NCBI GenBank assembly: GCA_948567375.1
Contig: OX419761.1
Location: 19,842,501 to 19,906,500 of the forward strand
Source of the DNA: Lunularia cruciata
Lineage: Eukaryota; Streptophyta; Marchantiopsida; Lunulariales; Lunulariaceae
DNA: 64,000 nt
Direction of reading: 5' to 3'
This document shows positions 42,616-54,239 of this stretch, in pieces; positions within the stretch are counted from its first letter, which is position 1, and every line of letters starts with the position of its first letter. A program made the translations under genes and the position numbers. A model generated the notes under the pieces. That model had not been told where the DNA came from. It did not search any database and saw only the letters and a list, made by a program, of their open reading frames with translations.

Positions 42616-44298
42616 GGAAAACCAAAGCCCAAGAAGTAGTAACACTTCCAGCTATGTTATGTCAAACTCGCCTAAAAGCTTTTTTATCTACAACAGACAA
42701 CCGTGTCCGCTGACTCAAATTTTCCCAAACCCAATCCACTGATAGAACCTCCTTCTCCGGCAGTCGAGGACTGAGGACCAGCCTTCCGCAAGCGACCTCC
42801 AGAGCTACTGCTCCAAATGCATAGACATCGGTCTTCTCTGTGAACTTCCCTGTGAATTGTCCACCCGAGCTCGAGGGTGCTCCAGGGGCTATGTATCCAT
42901 ATGTTCCGGCCAAGAAAGTGGTGGCTAGGTTCTGATTACGTTCCACCATTCGAGCTAATCCAAAGTCTCCTAACATTGCATTGAAATCCAGCATCGAGCA
43001 TCGAGCATAATATTGCTAGTCTTAACGTCCCGGTGAATAATCTGCTTTCTCGAATTCTCATGAAGATAAAGCAAAGCCTCAGCAGCACCGGTGATGATTT
43101 TGAATCTAGTTTTCCATTCTAATACCGATCCTTTGACTGGATGAAATAGAGCCTTATCTAAACTTCCGTTCGCGACCAGTTCGTAAACCAATAATAAGTT
43201 ACCTTTGTGCATACTCCATCCGAGCAGCTTGACAATATTACGGTGGCGGAGCTGGCTGATGATGGATGGCTGAGCCTGGAATTCCCTGGAACCTTGATGA
43301 GAGTCGGTGCTCAATCTCTTGACAGCCACGAGCTGTCCTGTGTTTGGCAATTTCCCTTGATAACACTTCCGAAACCTCCCTGACCTAGTTTGTAGTTTTC
43401 GGAAAACACTCCTGTAGCCTCACTCAGTTGGTGGAAGCTGAATTGCACACTGTCTGCTATTCCGGCCAGCTGTAACTCTCCTAGATCTCCAAAGTCTCCT
43501 GGAGACTCTTCAGACCACCGTTGTTAGTCTCCAATGGATTTCCGTCTATACAGGAAATACAAGATAACTGCAGAGCTTGCGAGCATGACAATAGACCCAG
43601 AAATCACTCCAGCAATTAAGGGAATGTTGCTGCTTCCTGGAGAAACTTCCGGTAACAAAGCTTGGAAGGTCCAGTTGTGAACTGCGTAGAAGCTATACCT
43701 GTAACCGTTCGAAGCTGTCATGGCCAGGTAAATTGGGGCCGTGATTGCGAACTGAGCAGAAAAATTTACAGGCAGATCGAGAAAGGCTTGAACAGGTCTT
43801 GAAGAATTGGTATTGATTCTCACTTCTAAGACATTGGTGGAAGAATTGAAGTCAATCCAGGCGAATATGACACCTACTGTAAGGTTCATGTTCGTCTCAT
43901 TGGCGTCTTTCGCCTCAACTGATTTTAGTGAGTGGACATCCACCCCCACATGATTGGAGCTGATATCGTTGTGTTCGTGATTTTGGAAGTTATCAAACTC
44001 AACAGCCAAAGTGCTGACAAGTTCTCTCCCATCTCCTCCGTACACACCAAAAGAGCCCCCGGGGCTTCCTGAAAATATATCATCACTTAGCAAGGCGAAC
44101 ATCGCCTGCCAACTCGCTGCCAGATTCCATGCTGAAGCCCAACGTACTGTTGAATGATAACCATCGATCTGGAATTAAGTCCTGCAACTGAACCTCCACG
44201 ATAGCCCTGCCGATAGTATCTTGCATTAATTTGGCTGCATCCGATGGATTCGTACCAGCGTTATCCTCACGTCCGGGAACAAGCGTCAGTTCTCCCAA

Positions 44299-44690
44299 AA
44301 AGCCCTTCGCTCAACTTTGACTTTGTCCACATCTTCGGTTACCTTTGACCTCCCCAATCTACAAACTTGTGCACATTCGACGAGGAATCTTGTGAGGACG
44401 TACTACATTATGGACTGCCACCTTTTGGACAAAGATACTGTACAGTCATAGAGTTTGATGCTCGTGGTATGTAGCTGAAAGTTTCCAATGCTTGAATGAT
44501 GAAGACCGATTGTTTGGATGCAAATTGACAGCTTAATTTCCACTTATGTAGTTTCTAGGGCAGCGTAGAGGACATCTGGTAGCCTCGAACCTTTATGTCC
44601 GTCAAGGCCTGACATATTTCAAAGTAAACAGTAAAATCTGGTTATTTCTCCAGGAGGTGCGGTGTATGATGCCAATCCAGCCACTGTAAG
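44299..44690 (-). other. Truncated 5' flank of kinase copy 2
   Basis: Matches about 5463-5860 and 49930-50310. The proximal part and gene start are deleted at the junction with 44298. No gene. Confidence 0.6.
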
Positions 44691-44975
44691 ATGCTACTTG
44701 TCTGATGAGAGGTATAACTCGAAGAAAACTAATGATTCGCATTTCACAGTCTCTATACAATTCTACATCTGTAGGTTCAATGTCTTCAACTGTATATGAT
44801 CTTAATCTCCATATTAGATGAGATGGGCTCAAATTAATTTGCAGTACTCTTGTTGTCAGGTACGAGATTCTCTCTAGAACTTCTTGTGGGCTAGATCTCT
44901 GTCGAGTCCATGATTCTCTGGTGAACGTCGCTTAAACCGATAATAATGGGAGAAGACTCGGTGATGGACTCGTTC

Positions 44976-45002
44976 GGCCCATCATCTAAAAGATGATGGG
45001 CC
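44976..45002. other. Perfect short palindrome
   Basis: Arms ggcccatcatct and agatgatgggcc enclose aaa. The left-arm text recurs at about 45155-45178 inside the foldback loop. Confidence 0.8.
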
Positions 45003-45013
45003 TGTCACCTAAA

Positions 45014-45247
45014 AGAGTGACGGTGTGAGTCTCCGGTCAGTTCTACCAGTGGCATCTGCTCCCAATATGCATATATGTATTCTTTATCTTTTGGATGATT
45101 GGCCGGACGGTCCCATCATTGTATGTTCGGTGATGGACTCGTTCGATCTCCTATCGTTCGGCCCATCATCTAAAAGATGGAGGATACATATATGCATATT
45201 GGGAGCCGATGTTGGTAGAACTGACGGAGAACTCACACCGTCACTCT
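45014..45247. repeat. Foldback (inverted-repeat) element
   Basis: Arms of about 65 bases (45014-45080 and 45184-45247) are near-perfect reverse complements, from agagtgacggtgtgag to atgcatatatgtat. The loop is about 100 bases. The loop repeats part of the left flank (ggtgatggactcgttcg at 44960-44976 and 45129-45145). It has the form of a small MITE or foldback transposon. No protein. Confidence 0.8.
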
Positions 45248-45249
45248 CT

Positions 45250-47280
45250 TTACAATATGATAATCTAGGATGAACTCCTTATGAAAGTTTATGAGAGTTT
45301 TCTTCTTATGAACAAAGAGCGATGGCAGGGAGCGAGTAAGCGAGCCAACTCTGATCGAATTTTGCAATTGCTTGGCATTCCAACGGGAAATCTACCAACA
45401 CAGTTCACGGATTTCAATGCAGTCCAGGAGTTCACAGACTTCAATCCCCAAAATGATTCCTACCACATATTACATTCCTTCTATCATCCAAATGAGGAGC
45501 CCTTTGCTCATGTTTTACTCTATTCCCGTATTCCCCAGTTTCTTAGCAAGTGTACCATCGAGATAAGTTTTATCATTTATTTGTGACTGTCTCTCTCCTA
45601 ACACGCAAAATTCTAACTTCCCCTCCTCTTTGTGTTTTGCTAGCACATTGCACTGGTCTAAATCACTTAAAAGATGTTTGTTTGTTTGGTGCATGTCATC
45701 TTTTAGCTTTGTCAAAAGAGACATACGGTGGTCACCCCATAGCTATTGGGGATGTTTTAGTATGTCTTGTCCCAAGTATCACTTGTTTACAATGTTATTA
45801 TTTCTTTTCATTCTTTTTGTGTCCACATCAATATCAATATGTGATGGCTACTCCAAGTGGTTGCAAGACAATTATTGTATGCATTTGAGCTTCTTTAGAC
45901 GTCCATGCGTGATTATCCAAGTGCATGTCACAAATGCTTTTAATGTCATTTCTTGTCCAACTTTGTTTTGGGCTTGCCATTTTGGTAGGGGATCAAATTG
46001 CTTTCTTGATTCCCTTTGTACAACCAGATGATTCCATATGTGCAACCTTGAAAAGACAAAAGAGACAAGGTTTATGACAAAAGAGAAGGGTTATGCAGAG
46101 GCCGATGTGGTCAAGTTTTTATTGACAATGTACAGTAGTAGAGTAGAGGGAATGGATGGCATCAACAGTGGTAGCTGAAAAGATGATCGGTCTGTTAATA
46201 ACTACGAAGAAGACATATGGAAGGAGAGAGGTAGCTTTAGAGATAAAAGGCGACCGCGTAGGAAAAATGAAGGATGGGAAGACCCCATCAAGCCGTACAA
46301 GGGAGAGAAAAAAATGTAACATGGGGCTAAGCCACAATAGAGTCTGTATGAGAAAGTCTGTATGAAGTAGCTTTAGATAGAAGAAAGTGAAGTGCTGGTA
46401 TCTGTACATGGGGAAAGGTCCCCCCTTACAGGTTCTAGAATCATCCGTCACGCGGGCTTGATAAGGGACAATACAGCCTTGAATCTGGCAGCGATGAGGT
46501 GCAAAGGCATGGGACGAATTTGTTTGAAAGGTGTTGACAGGTGAACTGGTCCGCACAAAGAAGATTGGTGTTGGTTTGATGATGTTTAAAATTCTGTTCA
46601 TTTTCCGAGTGATTTTCTTCACAAGAAGAAGAACTATCCATATGAGGAAAGAGGTTTGCAACAATGATGACAAAACCAATAGATATTGGAAACAAGGCAG
46701 GTGAACCGATATTAGTTATACCATGATCTACATGGAGATGGCTACAGATGAGGCCGGAGGAACAAGCAGAAGGTTCCGAATGGAAAGCAGGCAAAAGGCT
46801 ATGATGACAAAAGAGGGAGACCAGGAAGCTTTGAATCTGACAAAGTACACGTGACGTCTTGGACAAAATCGGTAGAGAGGGCCACTCTGAGGTGGTAGGG
46901 GGGGGGAGAGAGATCATGGATCATGGATCAGGTGGAAACACTTCTATGATTTTCTATGGCTTTGTTACACCTTGGTTATATACCCACCATACTACCACAA
47001 GGAAGTTCATGCAACTAGCATCTACCTAAGTACATGCTAAAGAGATTCCTTGGAGTGTCAATAGTTACCATAACTCACTACATAACTTTCCGAGAGGTTA
47101 TAGCAATGTTTCCATAATGTCTATTCCCATCCTTTTAAGATCCTTTTCTTACCCATAACTTGGGCCCTTTGGAGGATGAAAATCTAGTTTCACACTTAAC
47201 CTACAGACCTTGGTTTATGAGTTTATACTCGTAATTCTAAGCTTAAGACTCAGCGTACAGTACTTGCTCCTTTGTACTTC
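45250..47280. other. Stretch between kinase copies 2 and 3, no recognised gene
   Basis: Frames at 45281-45586 (plus), 45630-46031 (plus) and 46119-46917 (minus, two overlapping) are open for 100-190 codons but show no familiar motif, and their residue composition looks like chance translation. A run of nine G at about 46899-46907 is followed by a tandem atcatgg. 46920-47280 is AT-rich and unclassified. Confidence 0.45.
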
Positions 47281-47282
47281 CA

Positions 47283-47635
47283 ACCAAGGTTCTAGTTCTT
47301 AGTAACAGGTATTGGGCACCCTCTAGGAGTGGATAATTTTGTAGTTTATTTACCTTAGACACTTTGGTTCAAGCTATAGACCATGCTCATCTACTCTCTC
47401 ATTTGGGGAACACATATCTACTCTCTCATTTGGGGAACACATATGTGACCTACTCCATCCTCATAAGTTGTTATGTCCCTAGGCCTCACATCAATCACTT
47501 ACTTACCCACCCACAAATGTACTCCTACCCCATTCTCCATGCCTTCGATAGTCCATACACCACACTTTCTCCATACACTCTATTAGGGTCATGTATGTTC
47601 ATACTACTATCAAAAAGGTGATCTAAACCACAAAG
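47283..47635 (+). mobile_element. LINE fragment E
   Basis: Plus-strand relative of 5866-6161, containing a tandem duplication of about 30 bases ('ctactctctcatttggggaacacat' twice, 47392-47442). It abuts the kinase copy 3 end, replacing the usual 3' flank. Confidence 0.65.
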
Positions 47636-47642
47636 CTAGAAA

Positions 47643-49570
47643 CTAGATACTTCGTACTGGTTTCGATGTCGGGAAGGGAAGCATGCCAACACTACCTTTC
47701 AGGATCTCTACCACATGCTTCACCTTCGGTCGTTCGTGTGGATCCGGATGGGAACACAAAAGCCCAAGAAGTAGTAACACTTCCATCTGTGTTGTATCAA
47801 ACTTGCCTTGAAGCCTTTGATCTACAACAGACAGTTGTGTCCCTTGACTCAAATTTCCTAAACCCAATTCACTAATACAACCTCCTCCGGCAGGGGACTG
47901 AGAACCAGCCTTCCGCAAGCGACCACCAGAGCTACCGGTCCAAATGCAAGGACATCAGTCTTCTTTGTGAGCTTCCCTGTGAATTCCCCACCCGAACCCG
48001 AGGGTGCTTCAGGCTATGTATCCACATGTTCCGGCCAAGAAAGTGGTGGCTGGGTTCTGATCACGCGCCACCATTCGAGCTAATCCAAAGTCTCCTAACA
48101 TTGCATTGAAATCCTCATCCAGCATAATATTGCTAGTCTTAAAGTCCCGGTGAATAATCTGCTTCTCGAATCCTCATGAAGATAAAGCAAAGCCTCAGCA
48201 GCACGGGTGATGATTTTGAATCTAGCTTTCCATTCTAATACCGATCCTTCGACTGGATGAAATAGAGCCTTATCTAAACTTCCGTTAGCGACCAGCTCGT
48301 AAACCAATAATAAGTTACCTTTGTCCATACACCATCCGAGCAGGTTGACAATGTTACGGTGGCGAAGCTGGCTGATGATGGACACCTCAGCCTGGAATTC
48401 CCTGGAACCTTGATGAGAGTCGGTGCTCAATCTCTTGACAGCCACGAGCTGTCCTGTGTTTGGCAATTTCCCTTGATACACACTTCCGAAAACCCCCCTG
48501 TAGCCTCACTCAGTTGGTGGAAGCTGAATTGCACACAGCTGCTATTCCGGAGCTGTAACTCTCCTAGATCTCCAAAGTCTCCCGGAGACTCTTCAGACCG
48601 TTGTTGTGAGTCTCCAACGGATTTCCGTCTTTAACAGGAAGTACAAGATTACTGCAGAGCTTGCGAGCATGACAATAGACCCAGAAATCACTCCAGCAAT
48701 TGAGGGAATGTTGCCGCGTCCTGGAGAACCTTCCGGTAACAAAGCTTTGTCCTTGAAAGCTTGGGAGGTCCAGTTGTGAACTGTGTAGAAGTTATACATG
48801 TCCCCCTTAGATGCTGTAATGGCCAGGTAAAATGGGGCCGTGCTTCTGAAGGGATAAGTCATGTTGTCAGGCGAATGGAGAAAGGCTTGAACAGGTCTTG
48901 AAGAATTGGTAGTGATTCTCACTTCTAAGACATTGGAAGAACAATTGTAATCAATCCAGGCAAATATGACATCTACTGTAAGTTCATGTTCGTCTCATTG
49001 GCGTCTCTCACGGCAACTGATACTAGAGACTCGAAGTCCACCCCCACATGATTGGACCTGATGTCTTCCTGGTCGAGATTTTGGTAGGTATCAAACTCAA
49101 CAGCCAAAGTGCGGACAAGTTTTCTCCCATCTTTTCGTACACACCAAAAGAGGCCCCGGGGGTTCCTGAAAATATATAATCACTTAGCAATGCGAACACC
49201 AAGCCATCGCCTGCCGGCAGGCTCCCAGATTCCATGCTGAAGCTGAACGTACTGTTGAATGATAACCATTGATATGGAATTACGACAACTGAACCTCGAC
49301 GATAGCCCTGCCCATAGTATATTGCATTAATTTCGCTGCATCCGATGCATTCATACCCTCGATAGCCTCACGTACGGGAACAAGCGTCAGTTCCCCAGAC
49401 GTCGTACTGGCGTTCTGATAACACTGAAAAATACTGGAGTTGCAGTGCGGAAATGGATCTCCATTCCTTCCCAGCGAGAAATGTGAAACTGGTGATATGG
49501 TGAAAACTGAGAGCTCAGGGCTGAAAGCTGAGATCGAAACCATATGCAGAATCAAGTTCAACCGAAACAT
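47643..49570 (-). pseudogene. Lectin receptor kinase pseudogene, copy 3
   Basis: Spans the whole gene. The start MFRLNLILHMVS (49570) matches the intact copy. Pieces are 49280-49570 (N-terminus), 49023-49235 (FALLSDYIFSG), 48593-48922 (lectin end, transmembrane), 48095-48481 (kinase N-lobe with VAVKRLSTDS and LLGWCMDKGN) and 47643-47918 (C-lobe end). Frameshifts lie near 49240, 49130, 48980, 48600, 48490, 48165 and 47900-48020. The glycine-loop region is deleted (the text between 'gtgtcaaggg' and 'ttcgga' is shortened near 48490). The catalytic loop carries Phe after HRD, as in copy 1, though out of frame. Confidence 0.93.
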
Positions 49571-50320
49571 TGTGGCAGGTGACAGGCGATAATATTCGTG
49601 TCTGCTCTCAGTTATTAGTTTACATATACTTGGAGCTAAAATCTATGGCCCCGAGCTCTGAGAATAAGAAAAACAAAGGCATGACCTCTCCCAACACACT
49701 TAGGATTTGGATACTTACAACTTGTCGTGAACCGAATTTAGAGCTAGCGCTGTCAGCTACTCGCAAAATGCGGGAAGAAGGTGCAGATGAGTTCGAGAAC
49801 TAATGACAGCTCAAAAGTTTGCCCCCTTCAGAGCATCTTAGTGGGGCCAAGCCTAAGTATCCGATGACCATTAGGAAGTTTCACACTCGGCACGCCTTCA
49901 CTAAGGAATTTCAGCGCTCAGGCCGTGTGCAACGCTTCGCTCAATTTTGACTTTGTCCACGTCTTCGGTTACCTTTGACCTCACAAATCTACAAACTTGT
50001 GCACATAACGGCCAGGAATCTTGTGAGGACGTACTACATTATGGACTGCCACCTTTTGGACAGAGATACTGTCCAAAAGTTTGATGCTCGTGGTATGTAG
50101 CTGAAAGTTTCCAATGCTTGAATGATGAACACCGAATTGTTTGGAAACTTTTAACCAAGAGGATGCAAATTGACAGCTTAATTTCTCCTAATGTAGTTTC
50201 TAGGAAAAAGTAGAGGACATCTGGTAGCCTTGAACCTTTATGTCCGTCAAGACCTGATACATTTGAAATTAAACAGTTCAATCTGGTTATTTCTCCAAGA
50301 GGTGCATGATGCGAATCCGG
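49571..50320 (-). other. 5' flank of kinase copy 3
   Basis: Colinear with 5121-5865. No gene. Confidence 0.6.
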
Positions 50321-50603
50321 CCAAGGTTCTAGTTCTTAGTAAAAGGTTTGAGGGTATTGGTCACCCTAGGAGTGGATAATTTTGTAATTTATTTATCGTA
50401 GACACTTTGGTTCAAAGTACTCTCCCTTTGGCCATGGGAGGATGTGGTTTTAGGTTGCAAGAGGCTATTGCAATGATAACATATATGAGAGCATGGGCAC
50501 TAGTGGCTTCTCTATGCCAAAGAGGTTCTTATACAAGGATAGCCCTTCTTACTAGCATATGTCTTAAACTAGAATTAGGCACCAAAGATTCCCATACATC
50601 TCT
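50321..50603 (+). mobile_element. LINE fragment F, left part
   Basis: Reads LPLAMGGCGFRLQEAIAMI and MRAWALVASLCQRG (50407-50620), the GG-GL block and following helix of LINE polymerases. Interrupted after acatctct by the 50604-59934 element. Confidence 0.7.
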
Positions 50604-50745
50604 ATCGTGCGTATATACATCGTTACTCAACATACATCGAAGTAAACATCATACATCGCTGTCAACATCATACACTATAGAAGCACAACTCACACATAAG
50701 TCATACGTAGACTCTAAAGTGCCACAATTGCCCCCCTAGCTGGCG
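50604..50745 (-). other. Element 3 polypurine tract and 3' end
   Basis: The minus strand reads gctaggggggcaat, then TGTGGCAC, the expected start of a 3' LTR. The remaining 120 bp contain short repeats of 'aacatcatacatcg' (about 50630-50690) and do not match the 5' LTR. Confidence 0.5.
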
Positions 50746-50902
50746 GTTAGGTCACTCTTAACTCCAGATAGCCATCTACTCCAAGTATATGGTATACCCT
50801 ATGATGGGCAAAGATCATGAGACCGGGTGCTATGGAGCCCCATTGTTAGTCGCTTGTCTGCAATCTATACCATATAAAGAATGAACTAGCTATAAGTCAA
50901 GT

Positions 50903-51196
50903 ACATCTAGGACATAACCACTATCCTTGAAGAACCATTGCGAGGGGAGGAGTCATACATGCCATATGTCATCCTCTCGAACAGCTATCACACACTAACA
51001 TAATAGTAGCTCCACCAGAAGAGCCACATAACATACACCTCAAGCCTGCACATACAAGTGTCAAGCTTGGGTCCATAGTACCATCAATGTTTGGGAGGTG
51101 GCATGGTGCACAATTGCGCACATGATCCTTCCAAACAACACCATCACGTACTTCTAACACAAGGACTCCAGATGGCAAAACCTCACGCACTCTCAA
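50903..51196 (-). pseudogene. Element 3 integrase tail and PHD finger
   Basis: One phase reads REVLPSGVLVLEVRDG, then KDHVRNCAPCHLPN, followed by CMLCGSSGGATIMLVCDSC, then H-x2-C and WLCPRC. The spacing C-x2-C-x11-C-x2-C-x4-H-x2-C-x14-C-x2-C, with Trp two residues before the last Cys pair, is that of a C4HC3 PHD finger, normally a reader of histone H3 tails. Two stops fall inside it (50969-50971, where Trp is expected before the His, and one before WLCPRC). The phase is the same as integrase 51335-51715, so it was fused to the polyprotein and occupies the place of a chromodomain. Confidence 0.82.
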
Positions 51197-51334
51197 GATA
51201 GTGCATCATGTCAAAACATCAAGTGTCATCGTTGCTATCTACTATACATATATATAGTCTCTTGGATGAAATTGACGAATCGAGGGTCTATAACCTCCTC
51301 CTTGAATGGTAGCGTAGCGTAAAGTATCTCTATG

Positions 51335-52229
51335 CTAAGTAATCGCCAAGTTCTCAAAGGCCATCAACATTACTCTCCAAAAGATCTCTGCACGTTGAGA
51401 ACATGCGCTCATCCATACATCTGGGTCATCGAAGTCCAAAACTATAGTAGCATCTCGACAAATGGCTGCAGGTAAATTTGGATCTCGTCCATAGAGTAGG
51501 AAGTAAGGAGAGAAGGATCCTGAGGAGGCTTGCCAGCTGAACCGATAGCCCATGGCCAACCAAGGTAACTGGAGATCCCAATCTCCCAAGTGACCTCTTT
51601 GCAAACCATACTTTTGCAATCCTCTCTTCACCGTCTGAACCACTCTCTCTGCTAAGCCATCTGCCTCAGGGTGATCTTGGGAGGTAGTACGGTGATTAAT
51701 CAAAGCCCTTGTCACACAAGACCTTAAACTCCCCCAAGAACATTGTACCCTGATCAGTCAAAACCTCAATTGGTGCACCAAAATGACTAAGAACTCGATC
51801 CAAGAATGAGTAAGTTGTCCCTTCACTAGACTTGTTAGGAAGTGCCACCAACTCAATCCACTTGGAGAAGTGCTCCACCATCACCAAAACATATCGATGA
51901 TGTCTCACAATCAGTGGTAAAGGTCCAGAAAAGTCCAAACTCCAACAGTAATCCAATCCCATGATAGGTAATGGGTGTAACTGTGGCATATGAGCATTGA
52001 ATGATGCTCTAACTTGGTCACAAACCACACTTCTGGCAACAAACTGTTGTACCTCGGTCTGCATACCATACCACCAATAATGCCTTTGGAGTAAGCTATA
52101 TGTATGCTTGACTCCAAAATGTCCTAGCTCCTCATGAGCATGATGGACCAACTGTGGTCTCTGAGATGGAAGTGGTACTACTTGCACTCTACCATCTTCC
52201 CATACACACAAAAGGTGTCTGCCCTCCAA
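51335..52229 (-). pseudogene. Element 3 integrase
   Basis: 51696-52229: HHAHEELGHFGVKHTYSLL (zinc-site His pair), VCDQV (second Cys of the pair; the first appears mutated), SLDFSGPLP (first Asp), VLTDQGTMF (second Asp). 51335-51715 carries PEADGLAERVVQTVK with the catalytic Glu. A phase change lies near 51715. Downstream YFLLYGRDPNLP is the usual core C-terminal block. Confidence 0.88.
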
Positions 52230-52244
52230 TCTGAACCATCTGGC

Positions 52245-53050
52245 TCATTGAAGAACACGGTCTCTCTCCTTGGCCCCAACTGTGCTACCCACAACACTTG
52301 TGCAAAGATAGTCCATCATTAAGGCATCATCATGAATGCCTCGCTGAACTGTACCAATATCTTCACTCTTTGTATTTGTGACCTCAATAACTCCTCTTGT
52401 ATACGTGGAGAGAGATACCACTAAAGCCTCAAAAAATATACATAGAAAGGAAAATGCATGCCAACCTGGCACCATCTCCTCATCTGTCTCACCATGCCAA
52501 CGTGCTCCGGTCTGGTCCTGCTGGTTGGGACATGGGTTTCTACTCAACCCATCTGCATCACGGTTCACCACTACAGGTCTGTGAACAACCGTGAAATCAT
52601 ACTCATGTAAAATCAGAGCCCATCATGCAAGCTTCCCTAAAAGCTTGTCAGACTCCATCAACCACTTTAGTGGTTGATGATCAGTGATGAGAGTGAAGGA
52701 GTTACCAAATATGTAACATCTGAAATGTGCTATTGCCCAAACTGCTACCAAGCACTTCTCCCTCATATGAACTATACTTCACCTCCGCTGAATTGTTGGA
52801 GCAACTAGTATAGGCCACCATAAACTCCTTCCCCTCATCATCATGTTGGGTGAGCACTACTCCAAGCCCCAACATACTCCAATCAATATGAACCTAAAAT
52901 GGTAGTCCTCTGATCGGTCTCCTCAAAATAGGAGCAAATATCAATCTCTCCTTGAGCTTCACAAAAGCTCTCTCCTACTCATCTCCCCAACACCACTCTT
53001 GTGTAAGCTTGGTCAGCTTTGTCAAGGCCTTGGCAATGGCACTAAATCCT
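52245..53050 (-). pseudogene. Element 3 RNase H
   Basis: Decayed. The end of the domain is clear at 52245-52571 (NRDADGLSRNP). Further upstream, text matching SNNSAEVKYSS-type and GVVLTQHD-type blocks of gypsy RNase H can be read between stops. An insert-like linker follows before the integrase. Confidence 0.65.
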
Positions 53051-53790
53051 CTAACATAGCGGCAATAGACATTTGCCAACCCAAGGAACTCTGCTCACAT
53101 CCGTAGGCCGAGGAATACGTGCAATAGCCTCTACCTTGGTCTGCTGAACACCAAGTCCTTCGGGGTAGATAGTGTGACCCAAATACTCAACCTGCTCATG
53201 GAAGAACCTACACTTCCTAGGATGTAATTTGAGTCCATGAGATCTCAACCTCTCAAACACCTCCAACAACTGTCTCTCATGCTCCTTCACAGTAGTGCTA
53301 TAGACCAAAATGTCATCAATATAGCACCGAGTAAAATCCAATCCAGCTAGAATCCTATCTATGACCCTCTAGAACTCAGCAAGAGCATTCTTTAACCCAA
53401 ATGGTAAGAACCTCCACTAATATAACACATCCTTTCCGTGAGGATCAATAGCCCAAAATGTTATCTTGGACTTATCCTCCTCCTTGATTGGCAACTGATG
53501 ATATCCTGCTCAAAGATCCAAAGTACTAAAGACCTTTGCATGCCCAATCACATCAAAAATCTCCTCCAATGTAGGCATGGCATACCAATCAGTCCTGGTC
53601 TGTCGGTTGATATCACGGTAATCTCCACATATCCACCTATTTGTGTAGTTGCCATGCATATCATTCTTGGTTGGCATCACTGTTGCTGATGCATACTCTC
53701 TATGTGAAATCTCCACCAAACCAGCCTCAAAAAGGTCACTACTCTGGCTATGAATCAATGTCCTCTCCATCTCACTATATCAATAAGGAC
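53051..53790 (-). pseudogene. Element 3 reverse transcriptase
   Basis: 53510-53770: LFEAGLVEISHREYASATV, WICGDYRDINRQT, MPTLEEIFDVIGHAKVFSTL. 53051-53341: DFTRCYIDDILVYSTTVKE (intact YIDD at 53312-53323), VEYLGHTIYPEGL. The phase equals that of methyltransferase motifs I-IV, as expected for one Pol polyprotein. Confidence 0.9.
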
Positions 53791-54239
53791 GTCAAAAAAC
53801 AAGTGTATTGCTAGTCAGCTCAATCCATATACTAGGTCCCTTCAGAGCACCCAAATCCTTCCTACTGAAGGCAAAACAACTCGTGTGGCTCCTCAAGAAC
53901 CTCCAAACCCTCTGTCTTTCCTCTCCAATAAGCTTGGGTCCAAGATCTGGCTCCCAAGTATCCTCTTTAACTATAGTAGGAGTGGAAGACGTCCTGACTG
54001 GTTGCTACATTGGGCCCTTTGGAGCAATAGTGTCATGCCCTTGACCACTATAGGTCCCAACCTCTGTGTGAAAAATTCCCTCCACTCTGGCTGCAAGCTC
54101 CACACGTCCTCTAGCTGCATCCCAAGTGGACCAAGGGTGTACTCCAAGTAGCCCATGCTCCTAGATGGACTCCAAGTAGACCATTCTCCCTAGTAGCTAC
54201 TAGCTATGTCCCAAGAATACCATGTCCACTCAGTCCATT

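Larger units (their letters stand above)
38205..44298 (-). pseudogene. Lectin receptor kinase pseudogene, copy 2 (split by copia)
   Basis: Homologous to the intact gene from about residue 59 to the C-terminus. Pieces: lectin at 44083-44298 and 43524-44102 (FALLSDDIF, AVEFDNF, HVGVDVHSL), transmembrane segment near 43560-43610, kinase at 42970-43350 (VAVKRLSTDS, HRDVKTSN) and 42662-42994 (GDFGLARM, GTYGYIAPG). The copia element at 38376-42615 separates the last portion (about 38205-38375). The signal peptide, gene start and proximal 5' flank are missing: GELTLV joins directly to sequence matching about 5463 upstream of copy 1. There are several frameshifts (for example near 44090, 43530 and 43350), and the APE motif has become APG. 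The catalytic loop keeps the usual HRDVK. Confidence 0.92.

Noticed and set aside
45281-45586. Plus-strand frame of 101 codons near the foldback
   Set aside because: No domain, and overlapping alternative frames are equally open. Not supported as a gene.
46119-46917. Two overlapping minus-strand frames of 158-186 codons
   Set aside because: No recognisable motif, compositional look of chance translation, and no matching copy in the window. Kept only as an unclassified stretch.
50596-50603. 8-bp target duplication acatctct suggesting a hAT-type DNA transposon
   Set aside because: The content between the repeats is a retrotransposon, and the last five bases (tctct) suffice as an LTR-type duplication with a TG terminus.
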